Program-made: the position numbers and the translations under genes
Notes under the pieces: model-generated
Told to the model about the DNA's origin: nothing
The model's input: the letters and a program-made list of their open reading frames with translations, nothing else
The model's database searches: none
Assembly (NCBI GenBank): GCA_026686845.1
Contig: JAIVEN010000024.1
Coordinates: 7,799,501-7,863,500, forward strand
Reading direction: 5' to 3'
Length of the DNA stretch: 64,000 nt
DNA from: Adenanthera pavonina
Lineage: Eukaryota > Streptophyta > Magnoliopsida > Fabales > Fabaceae
In this document: one piece after another, positions 35,158 to 47,430 of the stretch
How the letters are laid out: each line of letters starts with the position of its first letter
Position numbering within the stretch: position 1 is the first letter of the stretch

Positions 35158-38100
35158 TTAGATGAGGTTAAAATACTTTGTCATGCTATGAGTGTTCTTG
35201 GCAATTAAATCAGCGCAATTTAAAGCCTCATGGTGAGTGTGGTGCAAGGAAAAAGAGTTCCTTTGGAGCAGGATCTCGCGAATCCTTTTGAGAGGGTAGT
35301 TCTCAATGTTGTCCCTCCAAACAAGGTTCAGGGCCTCAGTAGAGTCAGTGAACACCTTTACTTTGTCAAAATTTCATTCCAGGTAGATCTCTAGACTAAT
35401 CCTGATCTCTAGAATATCAGCTACTGAGATTAGTAGGAATCCTAGTTTTGCTTGGAAATTGACCTTCCAAACCCCATTGCATCACAAACTAAACCACCGC
35501 ACGTTGCCACGCTTTGTTGATTAAAGGAGGCATCCACATCCAAACGCAGCGTTCTTATAGGAGGGCGTTTCCATCTCACATCATGGCGAGCTGTGGTTTG
35601 CATGACTATCCCATAGAGTTTCAATAAGGAGAGATCATTCATTAAGTTCCTAATACAAACTTGATAGAGAGGTTCAGCTTCAGTATTGATTCTAGATATA
35701 GCCTTGTTGCAGCGAGCACACCAAATTTGCCAACTAATGTATCCAAACATAATCTGCCAAGACCATTTATGACGTCCAAGTCTTCCCGCATCATGTGAAA
35801 GGTTCCACTTTATCCAATCCTACAAATCAACAGAGAAAAAGCAATTCCAAAATATAGGGTTAATAAATTTTTTCCAAGTCTCTCTAGCTATATTGCAGTC
35901 TCTCAATGTGTTTAAGGTAGTTTCCTCACTATTACACTTATAAGGACAATAGTGATTTGTAGTGAGTCCCCAATTCTCTCTCAAGGAATTCATTGGTATC
36001 CTATTGTGAACCATTTTCCATAGCAAGATTTTGATTTTCTCAGGAATCTTTAAGCTCCAGATCCTCCTCCAAGGGAAGGGATTCCTGGATTGGTCTTTTT
36101 CTTCTAATGGAGTTATAGGCTGAACTCATTAAAAAATTCCCATCTCTAGATGCACGCTACCAGCAAGTATCCTCACCCTTGTCATGTTTAGGTGGTAACA
36201 TTTCTTTCAGTCTGTCAAGGATTCATCTTGGCAAACTCTGTTGAATTTAATCAAACCACCATGAACCATTAGCTCCCATAAAGTCGGCTACTGTAGCTTG
36301 GTGGTCAAGATTAGAGTCATCACTAACATAGGCTATAAGTGGTTCTTCAAAACAAGACCATTTGTCCCACCAGAATCTTGTCCCTTCCCTATATTGTTAA
36401 CTTTTTATCCCCACACCTTCAAGGAATTTTGTCCACACTTTGGTAATACTCCTCCACAAGTGTGAAGTAGATTGTTTATTTTCAACTACAGGCATCTCGT
36501 TACTACTACATTTATATTTAGCTCGCAGCACCCTCACCCATAACGTGTTTGGTTTGGTGATAAGACACCAGCATAGTTTCATAATAAAAGCTTCATTTTG
36601 GCACTTGAGATCCTTTATCCCCAAACCTCCAAATTCTTTGTTTGAGATGATGGAATCCCAAGAAACGAGATGAAGTTTTCTTCCTTCTCTATGTTCATTC
36701 CAGAGGAACTGATGGCTATACTTCTTAAGAGCTGCTAATATATTCCTGGGTAGTAACACAGATCGCATGGTATATCCCGGAATTGTGGAAAGCACTGAGT
36801 TAATAAAAGTTCACCTACCCGCGAAATTCAAACACTGACTTTTCCAAGAAGAAAGCCGTTTCTGTGTCTTTTCAAGCAGTGGGGTAAAAATTACCTTAGT
36901 CACTCTCTTATGAAGCAAAGGAACCCCTAGATACTTTCCAAGATTTGTTGTCAAAGAAACACCCAGAATTTGTCTCAACTCCATCACTCTGTTGAAATTT
37001 ACATTTTTGGAGACAAATAACTTTGTTTTTATCACATTCATCTTGAGCCCTGAATGTTCACAAAAGGTTTTTAAGCAATCTTTGATCACTTCCATTTGAG
37101 CAATAGAAGCTTCCACGAATAGCACCAAGTTGTCAGCAAAGAAAAGGTAGGAGATGTTGGGACCTACTCGAGTAATCTTTAGAGGTTTCCATCTCCTAGT
37201 GTTGCATTCTTGCTTAATTAGATGATTTAACCTTTCCATGCACAAACCAAAGATGTAGGGAGACAGGTGGTCTCGTTGTCTAATTCCTCTAGATGGTGTA
37301 AAAGCCTATGTTGCTTCACCATTCTAGCTTACATGCATTTTGACAAGGCTAATACTTGCCATAACGAGTGATATGAATTGGGTACTAAGGCCAATACAGC
37401 TGAGAGTATCATTGATGAAGTCCCAATTAAGCTGATCATAGGCCTTTTCTAAGTCAACTTTTAGAGCCATATAGCCTTTGGTCCCTTTCTTGGTTCTCAT
37501 AGAATGGATGGCTTCCTGCACGATGATGATGTTGTCACTAGCTTGTCTACCAGGTATAAAACTGCATTGCTGTTGGTCTGTAAGAAAATCCATGACACTC
37601 CTCAAATGAAGTGCCAAGATCTTCATCACTAGTTTAAGGCTAACATTGCAGAGAGAGATAGGTCTAAATTCCTTCATTGAAGTAGGATTCTCTACCTTTG
37701 GTATAAGCACTACATTAGCTTGATTAATATCAGCAATTTTTGCAGGATCACTAAAGATATCTTTTGCCAGTTTGCAAACCGTGGGTCCAATAGCCCCCCA
37801 TTGCATTTGGAAGAAATGTGCTAGTAGACCATCAGGTCCTGGAACCTTGAAAGCCCCCATAGAGAAAGCATCATTTTTATCTCCATCTCGTCCACATCTC
37901 TTTGGATCAGAGCAAGTTGGGTCATAGAGAGGCTTGGGAAATTTGCAATCAGGCACGAGTTGTATATAATTGAGGTATCTTTTGTATATATATTTTTAAA
38001 ATAAGCATGTGCCATTTCCTTTAAGCTCTCTTGTTCAGTGACCCACTGCTCATTTTCATCAAGAAGGGCTTCAATGTTATTTCTTCTTCTTTTCATCTTA

Positions 38101-39173
38101 GTTGAAACATGGAAGAATCTAGTGTTACAATCACCCCATTTCAGCTAATTGCATCTTGATCTTTTAAACCAAATCAATTCCTCTTAGGCTGCAAGTATAT
38201 TATATTCCTTCTAAAGATTCCTCTATAACCTATATAAACCATTTGAGTCCCCCCGTGATCTTCTCCTGTCAATACCCTTTAATCTCCTAATAATTTGATG
38301 TTTTTTGCATGGGACACTGCCAACGTGACTGATATTCCATCTACTCACTGCAGTTTTAAAGTTTTCTACACCAACCTGCCAATTGCTATCATCCCATGAA
38401 TTCTCCACAATATTTGCAAAAGAGTCTTCTAAGAGCCAGCAACCTGATATTTAAAGCAAGGAGGTCTAGCCTTGTGCCTCTCATTTTGTCTTTCAGAGAT
38501 AATCACCAGTCTATGGTCTGATTTATATCTAAGGAGATGAAAGGCTTTGGCATGTTCATATTTCGTATAACAGTGATCATTTCCCAAGGCCTAATCAAGT
38601 CTTTCTTTCACACCTGCTTTCTCCCAAGTGCACCATTCTCATACCACAGGTAGCTCCATTAGTCTAGTATTGTTAAGGCAAGATTTGAACTAGTTCATTG
38701 AAACAGAATTTGCAATTGATCCCCTACCTTATTCGAGCTATAGGGAAAGGAATTAAAATCACCGAGAACAACCCAGGGAACCCCAATTCCATTTGCTAAT
38801 GAATTCAGAGTTGCCTAGAGGTTACGCCTAAGCATGATTGAAGTCTCTCCGTACACAAAAGTGGTCAAAAAAGAATCATTGTTCTTTAAATTGGTAACCT
38901 TGCAGTGTAAAACTTGTACCATAGAGAACAGATAGTCAATTCTAACATCAAAATCATTCCACAAAACCCACATACCCCCAGCAAATCCTATAGCTTCAAC
39001 CCGAATCCACTTGTTAAAAGGAAGTTTGCTAACTACCCTGTCAACCTTGAAGCCACTTATTCTGGTTTTGAGGAAACAAAATATAGAAATACAATGTTTC
39101 TTAACTAAATCTTTGATAAGGGAAGGAAAGGTCCTACACCCCGCCCCCTACAATTCCAAAACGCCACAATCAT
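35158..39173 (-). pseudogene. LINE ORF2: endonuclease, reverse transcriptase, zf-RVT, RNase H
   Basis: The start at 39173 gives MIVAFWNCRGRGVGP, an AP-endonuclease opening, with a GDFN box near 38745. The RT domain begins near 37850 (VPGPDGLLAHFFQ), then NVVLIPKVENP ... EFRPISLCNVSLKLVMKILA, IPGRQASDNIIIVQEAIHS and KVDLEKAYDQLNW (37324-37956). 36811-37245 has ISYLFFADNLVLF: the catalytic FADD box reads FADN, so the second aspartate is lost. The thumb region is 36397-36795, the zinc-binding domain 35820-36026, and the RNase H parts 35442-35750 (LDVDASF) and 35158-35355 (TDSTEAL). At least six frame breaks separate these blocks. Confidence 0.88.
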
Positions 39174-39231
39174 AGCAACAATTAAAAAGAGGTAGTAGGA
39201 AAGGGTTGAACTACCTGTCCAATTCATCTTC

Positions 39232-41293
39232 CTAAACTGCATGGTTACTGTTAACCACAGGGAACTGTCTAGCCCCTATGCTTTCAAAATTCTCCATGCC
39301 TCCTTGTACAATGTTGGGACTTGATTGATCCGAAGGGTCATTCTCTGACGACGCTAGCTTTATTATTGATGAAGAGGTGGGAAGGGTGGGATGACGATTA
39401 CTCAGGTGCAGAGATTTAGTTTGCCCAGGGGGAAAAGATGAAACTTCTTGGTTAGGTACTTGTTTTTCGGGTCCAACAGTATTTCCATGTTGGCTCAAGC
39501 TACCCATAACTACTTGTGTACTTGGCCTATTGGTTTCTTATTTGACTCTGAAGTATTACTCTTCTTTGGGCTAGCATGGGAAACTAGGCCCATCTTCTCT
39601 TTTAATAAACTATTATCTATCTTCTTAGACCCATAGGTAATTTCATTCTCCTTTCCCTCGGGTTTACTTTGCACTTTGACTTTTCCCGACCCTTTTTTAT
39701 ATGAAGAGTGTCTATCATTATCTTTCACTTCCATTAAAGATTGGCTTTCTATTTCCATGTAATTTGAAGTCTCCTCTTTCCCTGCTTTTTTTGATACCCT
39801 TTCAAGATTTCCATCAACAGTGTCAACTACCAGTCTTTCCTCATTATCAATCTCTATTATCACAGTAAAATGTGATTTTGACCCATACTCCCCTCTGATT
39901 TAGATAGATCTGGACATCTTTTCCTGCACACCTAGTAAGGCCTTACCTACTGCACTTCTCACATCCCTAGGCTTCCCTAGTTTCGACACCAGCATCCATG
40001 GCCCAAATCTCGTGTCCTTCGGCGAGATAGGGGTATGTGTTGTTGGAGTGGGTTCTTTGTTACATACCGGGGTTTATAGATCCGACGTTGATTCTGAGCT
40101 ATTAACACTAGTTTCAGGACATAAATCTCGATGGTGTCCAAAGCATCCGCAACTAAAGCAAATCATACCGATACCTTCATACTCCACATTTAACACATCG
40201 TCTCTCATAATTAATCTGGAAACTAATTTCCTCTGTAGGTCTATTTCAACACATAATCTAACAAAGCAACCATGATTGATCCTACCATCCTTTGTTCTCC
40301 AATCTGAAAGTGTGCTCATGTCAATTTTCAAAGTCTTGCCAATTTGTTCTCCCAATCTCCAAATATATTTTCTGGAGTAAAAGTGCATAGGTAGGTTAGG
40401 AATTCTCACACATATTGTAGTTTTCCCCAGTTTGTTCTTGGTCAGGTCAAATTCTAGCAACCACCTCTGAACAAAAATGCACTATTTCATTATCATCCAT
40501 GGGCCATCAAACAAGACTCTTTTATAGTGCTCTTTGCAAGAAAAACGAACGATGAAATAGTTGTTCAGCATATCAATGATCTCCACATCAGAAATCCCCC
40601 ACACCTTTGGTAGGTGAGCCTGTAGAATCCCTAAACTCAGTTTCCTACCTAAGATTTTGATGATCAGAGCTTCCTTCCATGGATTGCAGAATTCATGCCA
40701 CTCATCTTCTGTGAACAGAACTACTGAGTATAGCTCCATTAACTTCTTTGTTTCCTCAGATGGTTTAGGCATTGGCCATGAGACATCTTCCAAATCGTCC
40801 AACATTATATCTTCCTCCATGTATGAGTGCCCATTTGCCACTCCATTAAACCCCATTAACGACTCTTTATATGAGATAGTTTTACGCTTTGTTCCCCTAC
40901 CCTTTGAATTAGTGCTTTGATCTTTCATGTCTGCCTCCTCCACCAACTTCGGGTTAGATATGTTAGTCTGCCTAGTAATAGAAGTCTAGGTATTCTCTCC
41001 ACTCGCCCTATCTTGGGAATAGTTAGGGGTTTTGTTAACCATCTCTTCTTTCTTCAAACTCTCTTGAGTACGCCTATGCAAATTATGGTGGTTTGCAAGA
41101 TGATTTTTCCTAGGTGATGCCGAGTTAGTCTTATCACAGCCCTCCTTCTTCTTTTTCTTCCTCCCATTCGACGTAGGGTCCTTAGCAGGGTGGTCCGGTG
41201 GTTGTTATGGTCAACCATTGCTTCCATGTCCATGGTAACATGCAAGAAAACCAAACCACGAAAACCAAGAGAGAGAAAATTGACTACCTTCAT
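39232..41293 (-). pseudogene. LINE ORF1: DUF4283 RNA-binding-like protein with CCHC knuckle
   Basis: 41293-41054 is a basic N-terminus with a frame break near 41200. 40946-40482 carries the DUF4283-type domain (EWHEFCNPWKEALIIKILGRKLSLGILQ ... NNYFIVRFSCKEHYKRVLFDGPW). 40460-40074 continues with IRIPNLP-type text and a CCHC zinc knuckle (CFSCGCFGHHRDLC). 39863-39232 is a Ser/Lys-rich tail. This is the standard plant L1 ORF1 plan, an RNA-binding partner of ORF2. Frame changes occur near 41200, 40470 and 39900-40070. Confidence 0.8.
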
Positions 41294-41574
41294 CTATGTA
41301 GTTATTTAAGTTCTTCTATTTATGCATTTATTTATTTATAAAGCGTAACAAAGAAAAAGTGATTTTGTATGAGGTTTACATTTTTTTCTTTGGTAATAGT
41401 ATAATATTTACATTTTTTCTTTGGTAATAGTATAATAATTAAATACTATCATAAATAGGATAAAATTGAAAAAAAAAGTATTAAATGGTGACTAGTTTTC
41501 ACAAAATAACATATATTTTCAAATTTTAATATTTACTAAATTCATCCTATATTTCAAAAGGGAGGAAATATAGT
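41294..41574. other. AT-rich spacer
   Basis: Nothing recognisable except a near-direct repeat of TTTACATTTTTTCTTTGGTAA at about 41378 and 41408. Confidence 0.5.
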
Positions 41575-41576
41575 TA

Positions 41577-41835
41577 CTCTCTCTGGTCTTTAATATAAGA
41601 TCCTTTTAACTGAATCATATGGATTAAGAATGAGAGTTAAAATTAATTAACTATCTCGATTTCTCCAAAAGTTACAACATTTTTTTAAAACTACCTTTAT
41701 TTAATTTCTCTCTCTTTGTGATACATTAAATAGGGGTATTTTTTGGAAATGTATAATAAATTGTACCTCGTATATCGTAAATGATCCTATATTTAGGATT
41801 AGGGCAAAATGCCCTATAACTAGGACCGGAGGGAG
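41577..41835. mobile_element. Stowaway-type MITE 4
   Basis: 259 bp, flanked by TA (41575-41576, 41836-41837), with inverted ends CTCTCTCTGGTCTTTAATATAAG and ...AACTAGGACCGGAGGGAG. It is the same family as MITE 1 (31491-32326) in the opposite orientation. It lies about 280 bp from the 5' end of the LINE. Confidence 0.85.
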
Positions 41836-41837
41836 TA

Positions 41838-43410
41838 TAATTTATCATTAATGTGATTTTTTTTAGTTTCATGTAATGGACATGACTCATATATATAATA
41901 ATTGAACAATTTATACATTGAAATTATTTAAAATAAAAGTCCTCAAACACAAAATTTCCTATTTGCTGAATGGAATGCCCTCCTGAATGAAATGCTTGCT
42001 TCTCCCGTTCATCTGTTTGCAACTTTTTTAATGAACGGATTTGTTTTTCCTGTTGACTTTGTTGAGGTACTGATGTGCTTTTAGCATCAGGTAACATAGC
42101 ATATGGTAGTAGTGAAAAGGTCATAGTAATAAATAATCAATAATTAAAGTAATAATTCTTTTCTTTTAAGAAATAAAATAAAATAAAATATCTGAAAAGA
42201 ATTAACAAGATTCTGTATAATTAATAAATAACTAGGTTGCTTAAATATGTTCTACATTATTTAAATTTTAACCATATATATGAAAATATTTTATTTAAAA
42301 AAATAAAATTTATTTTCATAACTCCTATATTTTAAAAGAGATTAGTGGGGGGACGGATATATCATTGGAGCCAAAAACTAATAATAATTGAAGGGGGGAA
42401 AAAAGTGCTTTGCGGGGAAAGCCAAGTGAATTGTCAAAGTTGTGCACGTGTGCCGATTAACTCGTATTTGGGTGATGATAGTGACAGCCTACAAAAAACT
42501 TTTTCACCATTTTAAACTTGCACGAGTGGTTCTCCCTTCCCCTATTATCCTTTTCTCCCACTGATATTGATACCTCAACCGTTCTGTCTTTCCCCTCCCT
42601 CCCCTTTGCAACTTTTATTATCTTTTTGAAATTGCATTTAGTAAAGTTAAATATTACTATATTAGCAACAAAGATTAATTCAATTAAAAAGAATTTAACT
42701 AATTTCCCATTAAATCATGACTTCTACAACCGTAAGTATCTTTATAAGTATTACTATTAAGATATGAGAGAAATTCTAACTTTATGAGCTTCCAAAATCC
42801 AGTTCATCTAAAATTTTATTAAAAAAAATACATTCATATTTTCATCATATATGTAAATAGAGTAAAATAACAAAAAAAATGTTATGTCTACAGTACACAT
42901 GAAGACCACATCTTATCTTTTCACTCATCATTACTTTTTTTTATCTCTTATTAAATATACTAAATAAATTTATTTTTGTGAGCATACTGAATTTGGATCC
43001 TGAAAATTCTAACATTATAATTATAATTATAAGTTCTATAAAAAAAGGTGTTAAAAGCATAATTTTTACGACAAATGAAAATACATATGCAATTAAAAAG
43101 GATGTAACCTTAAGAAATACGAGCAATAATATTTTTTTTGAAAAATACAAGTAACAATTAATTAGATTGTATTTTAAGAAACATGAATTTATTCAAAATT
43201 TGGAAGCAATTTTTTTTATTATAAATTTTACGAAATTGAAATCTTTCAATATATTATTTCGCCGTTCAGCAACTTTCATCAGCCTAAAATACTTGACAAT
43301 ATTCTTTTAACATGATCTGCAACGTCGAGAGGATGTGGACCCTAATCCAACAAATAACTTATTCGTATATGGCCATTCTCATTTCACAATTCAGAGTTAG
43401 AACTTACTAT
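41838..43410. other. Intergenic sequence, mostly AT-rich
   Basis: No gene is supported. 42345-42610 is more GC-balanced and contains a G-box core (GCACGTGTG near 42444) and CT-rich tracts, which could be promoter-derived. Nothing downstream confirms that. The left CACTA TSD (TAT) is at 43408-43410. Confidence 0.5.
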
Positions 43411-44164
43411 CACTACTACAAAAAGTGATTTTTATATCAGTTATTTACATCGGTTAAAAAAAACCGATATAAAATGATGACCGGTGACAATTTTATAAAT
43501 AAATGTATCGCTTTATGTCTTTTTACATCGATTTTTTAATATAACTGATGTAAATATGTTTATCCTAATAAAGTTTATATTAATGGGAGTAAATAAAAAT
43601 ATAACTACATTACCTAATCTATCACAATATATTTTAACATTTTTTTATTATTATTTAATTTTTATTTCGGTTTTTAAGAGAAACTAATATAAACATGTCT
43701 TTATATTTTTTTCTATCTTCATATTTTTAGTACAGGATCAACTTAAATTTTCAATTGTATAAAAATATAATTTTCTTAAGAATTAAAATGATATATTAAA
43801 GTTAAATAAATAAAAATATGTAATACTATATGATTATAATTAGATTTTTATATTATAATAGTTGTAAAGAAGTATAAATTAATATATTTTCATATATCTA
43901 TATATGATATTTACATCGGTTTTTTTAAAAAATCGATATAAATTTGAATTCTCGCATAAATTATTTCCGTCCAACATATAAGAACTATATGATTATGTTA
44001 GATTTTTATATTACAATATATTAATTCTTTAATTAATAAAACTAAATAAAAATATGCAAGTAATATAAAAATATAGGATTATGATTAGATTTTTATATTA
44101 ACATATTTATATACAAGTATGATTTATCATTTTATCAATGAAAAATTATTATTTATTATATTCT

Positions 44165-44430
44165 TAATATTTATATCGGTTTTATATAAAAAACCGATGT
44201 AAAACTTTTAGTTTCTTCCCATTTTTTATATAAAATTTTCAAAAAAAATTTACATCAGTTTTATATAAAAAACCGATGTAAAACTTTTAGTTTCTTTCCA
44301 TTTTTTATATAAATTTTTTTAAAAAAATTTACATCGGTTTTTTATATAAAACCGATGTAAAACTTTTAGTTATAAATTTTTCAAAAAATATTTACATCGG
44401 TTTTATATAAAAAACCGATATAAAATTTTT
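44165..44430. repeat. Tandem palindromic subterminal repeats of the CACTA element
   Basis: Four units of about 60-75 bp, each with a hairpin ACATCGGTTTTATATAAAAA-type arm closed by ACCGATGTAAAA, followed by CTTTTAGTTTCTT. Related single motifs occur at 43448-43475, 43525-43560, 43913-43940 and 46105-46300. Confidence 0.85.
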
Positions 44431-44449
44431 AGTTTTTATTTGTTTCCCT

Positions 44450-45745
44450 CCCTTATCAGCACTCGAAATTAAGTTTCAGATTTCAGCTCTCTCTAAACGC
44501 GGTCTTCTTCTTTCAGAACTGTTCTTGGTTTGCCACTCCCACACTCGCCCATTTCCTCTAGATCTCTATTGCCACCACACTACTTCCCTATCACACATGG
44601 TGGTCGCCTCTCTCTTAAATGTCATCGCCATCCACGCTCCTCTCTCGCACTCGGCCTCACTTTCTCGATTGAAACCCATGAACAGATCAAAGCTTCCTCC
44701 TACGCGATTGCCGCCGTCGTCCACTTTACTCCCTCCATCAGTCTCCGTCACACACTCTATTCCCTCCATGGGTCACCATTATGCTCCGCCTCTACTCCCT
44801 CTATCGGTCTCTGTTTTCATCATCTGAGTGAGTTTTTTTCATATTATTTTTTTCTTAATTTTTAGTTGAATTTATTTTTTTAATTTTTAGTTAATTTAAT
44901 TAATTTCTATATTCATGTAAACACCCAACCTTTTAGTTTCCTTGTTTTGAAAATGAGCTTATTTTCTATTGGAGATTTTAGCCAAATCTATTAGCTCAAG
45001 GGTGCTTATGTGCTCAAGGAAGTTAATTTTGTATTGGTATTTCAATCTTGGTTGTTGGAGAATTTTTGGAAGATCTATTATTTAGAGGAGATTCAGCTAA
45101 AATTTATACATAACTCTGAATATTAACATATTTTATGAAAATTATGGAACTAATAAAAATGATTTATTTCTGTTAATTAAATTTTTGGGCTTGACTTCTC
45201 TTGAATATGGAAATTATAATATAGCTATTTATAATTAAAGATACCTTGTGGACGCCAATCTTGTTTAAGTAATTATGGATTGTTTCCTGAATTTTATGTT
45301 TTAATTTTAGCTATTGTAGAACCATGGGGAGGTCCAATATTTAGTGATGACTCTACCAAGATTGGATTTGTATCTCGCAAGCAAAATGAGTAAGTGTGCA
45401 AACTTGATTTGATTACTTGAAGTACTTTATGATTTATACTTGTATCTCCTATGTATAAAGCTTGATATTTCTTGTTTCTAGTTGCAAGTTATACATTTTT
45501 TCACCTGCTGTTTGTGAGAATGTTGTAAGTATGGAAATTATGTTACTGTAATCCATATATTTTTTACTGTCCTATTCCTTGAATTATTTATGTCGAATAT
45601 ATGGTTATATACAATGCCTTTGGTATTTAAAGAAGAGTCTCTCAACTTTTTGTCCTATCAGATGGGGATACAGGAAGTGGAAGTAGGAGTACTAACGTGG
45701 TGGTTACTCTTCCTACAATCAAGGATAATGACAAAGACGTAATAT
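44450..45745 (+). other. Exon-intron-like segment inside the CACTA element
   Basis: 44450-44825 is C-rich and gene-like and ends at a possible donor (CTGA|GTGAGT). A possible acceptor (TTTTAG) precedes 45310. From there an open frame reads IVEPWGGPIFSDDSTKIGF to a donor GTAAGTG (about 45390). A short exon at about 45481-45525 is bounded by TTTCTAG and GTAAGTA and keeps the frame. A further exon-like block lies at 45661-45740. The protein is not recognised. It may be a captured gene fragment or a non-coding element transcript. Confidence 0.35.
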
Positions 45746-46319
45746 TTTACTACTAGACCTGTAGTTGTTTTATTCTAGTTCAGTATTTTGCATATATAAA
45801 TAAGATATAGAGACCTGTATGTTTTACTACTAGAGCTAATTTATTTTAGTTTAGTATTTTGGGAATAGTTAAGGATATTTTAGTATGAGACTTATATGAA
45901 TTTTACAAATTTCATTAATTTTATTGAACCATCTTTTAGGATATAACTCTAGTAAAAGTTCACTTTAGATACATACTCAATAATCATTTTTAGCATTATA
46001 GCTATTATGGCTATAAAATTTGCTCAGCTATTTTAAAAATTTGGTTGTAAATACAGGTCTGGATATATATTACACTTATTTCGATTTAAAAAAAAGGTTC
46101 AAAGTTACATCGGTTTTTTAATATAACCGATATAAAAAGCATATTTTTCTATATCGATTTTTCTATTAAAAACCGATGTAAAAGCAATTTTTTTACATTG
46201 GTTAAAAAACTGATATAAAAACAGTTTTTTCTATATCGCCTGCTTTTACATTACTTTTAAAACCGATTTAAAAAGGTTAAAATAACCGATGTAAATTGGG
46301 ATTCTGTGTAGTAGTGTAT

Positions 46320-47039
46320 ATTCTTATTTATATTTTTAATTAACAAATGAATTATAATTGTGAACATTAAATTTTTCCATATTGGGTTGAGTTGTCTGAA
46401 TAATGTAATGATCTAAATCTCATTCTTTCCTAGCTAACTCAAGCACTTGATGAAATAAAACACTACAAATCGCTATCGAACACTCATTATAGTGATGTCG
46501 TGCCCATACCCTATTCATATCTTCATTTGACCCATTTGTCGATAACTATCGAAGGCATTTATTGCAATGCCTTCGGATTTTAATTAGGCTCTGTATGATA
46601 GTTAAAACTTAAAGGTATTCTTTATTAAAATATAAATAAAAGAATTATGAATAAATATTAATAGAATAGAATATTATATCTAATAATCATGTTAGGTGTA
46701 ATATAAAAAAAATAAATATAATATCACATTTTTATTCACGATTGCATAAAAAGTGTAAGATTGGAAAGAAAATATGATATTGGTTAAAAAAAAAAAAGAA
46801 AAGAAAATATGATAAAATGATAACAATATCTCGAAATTAAAAAATGATAAAATAATATTTTTTCCAAAGACAGAATGACAAAAAATAAAATATCATTAGA
46901 TGAGGATAATAATATCAATTCCTTAAATCATTTCAAGAAACTCAACTTATCCCATTTTTTTTTCTAAATAAAATCTCAATAGCTCATTTTGAAGGACACA
47001 AACAAATTAGAGCATGGAATTGAAAGGACTAATCTTTAC
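46320..47039. other. AT-rich intergenic sequence
   Basis: No gene is visible. A small inverted pair (ATCGAAGGCATTTATTGCAATGCCTTCGGAT, about 46549-46579) could form a hairpin. Length, conservation and context do not support a microRNA call. Confidence 0.45.
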
Positions 47040-47425
47040 CATATAAACTAGTGTGAGAAGCCCCCCAAGACAGCCGTTCAAAATAGCTCCGAAGATTCCA
47101 CCTTTCACCCTAAAAACATTGGAAGAGATTCAATTTTTGATTCATAGGCCTATAAGATAACACACTTAGCTACTCAGCTACTACCTGGATAGCAGCAAAC
47201 ATAGCGTTGTGACTATCTCTTCCTCCAAAGGAACCCTCAATCCAGTTGATGGGTTGCGTCGTGAATCAACCCTCAGAACCACTGAGGCTTTAGGCCAACA
47301 AACACAATCAATCAACCCTCTAATGGCACCAGCTACAATGATATTAGTAGCTTCATTTCCCAGTCTTCGAACAAAGGAAAAAGAACATGAAGAAACCTTA
47401 ACAACAAGGCTGCTTACTTGACTCT
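47040..47425 (-). pseudogene. Small membrane-protein gene relic (possibly Tim17/OEP16-like)
   Basis: On the minus strand a glycine-rich, helix-like stretch (VKGGIFGAILNGCLGGLLT, about 47045-47105) lies downstream of a segment reading GSFGGRDSHNAMFAAIQ and VAGAIRGLIDCV in different frames (about 47195-47350). The pattern recalls small four-helix Tim17/Tim22/OEP16 family proteins, but the frames are broken and the match is from memory only. It may equally be an unrelated relic. Confidence 0.22.
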
Positions 47426-47430
47426 AATGG

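Larger units (their letters stand above)
35030..41293 (-). mobile_element. Nearly full-length plant LINE (L1-type), decayed
   Basis: On the minus strand the order is ORF1 (41293-39232, DUF4283-type plus CCHC), a 58-bp gap, ORF2 (39173-35158: endonuclease, RT, zf-RVT, RNase H), and a 3' end with a T-run on the plus strand at 35029-35040 (poly-A tail). Possible short TSDs, GTAATTATTT near 35024 and GTAGTTATTT near 41300, differ at one position and are only suggestive. Many frameshifts and stops make it inactive. Confidence 0.88.
43411..46316. mobile_element. Non-autonomous CACTA (En/Spm-type) element
   Basis: The ends CACTACTACAAAAAG (43411) and ...TCTGTGTAGTAGTG (46316) are inverted, and a 3-bp TSD (TAT, 43408-43410 and 46317-46319) is perfect. 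Subterminal regions on both sides are packed with ACATCGGTTTT / AAAACCGATGT motifs in both orientations, as expected for transposase-binding subterminal repeats. No transposase ORF is present in 2.9 kb. The middle has a GC-richer, exon-like segment. Confidence 0.92.

Noticed and set aside
44525..44865. Overlapping 100- and 111-codon ORFs rich in Ser, Pro, His and Leu
   Set aside because: C-rich low-complexity sequence is open in several frames at once. It is better described as an untranslated or captured exon of the CACTA element.
46549..46579. Short hairpin that could be a microRNA precursor
   Set aside because: The arms are too short for a plant precursor and nothing else supports it.
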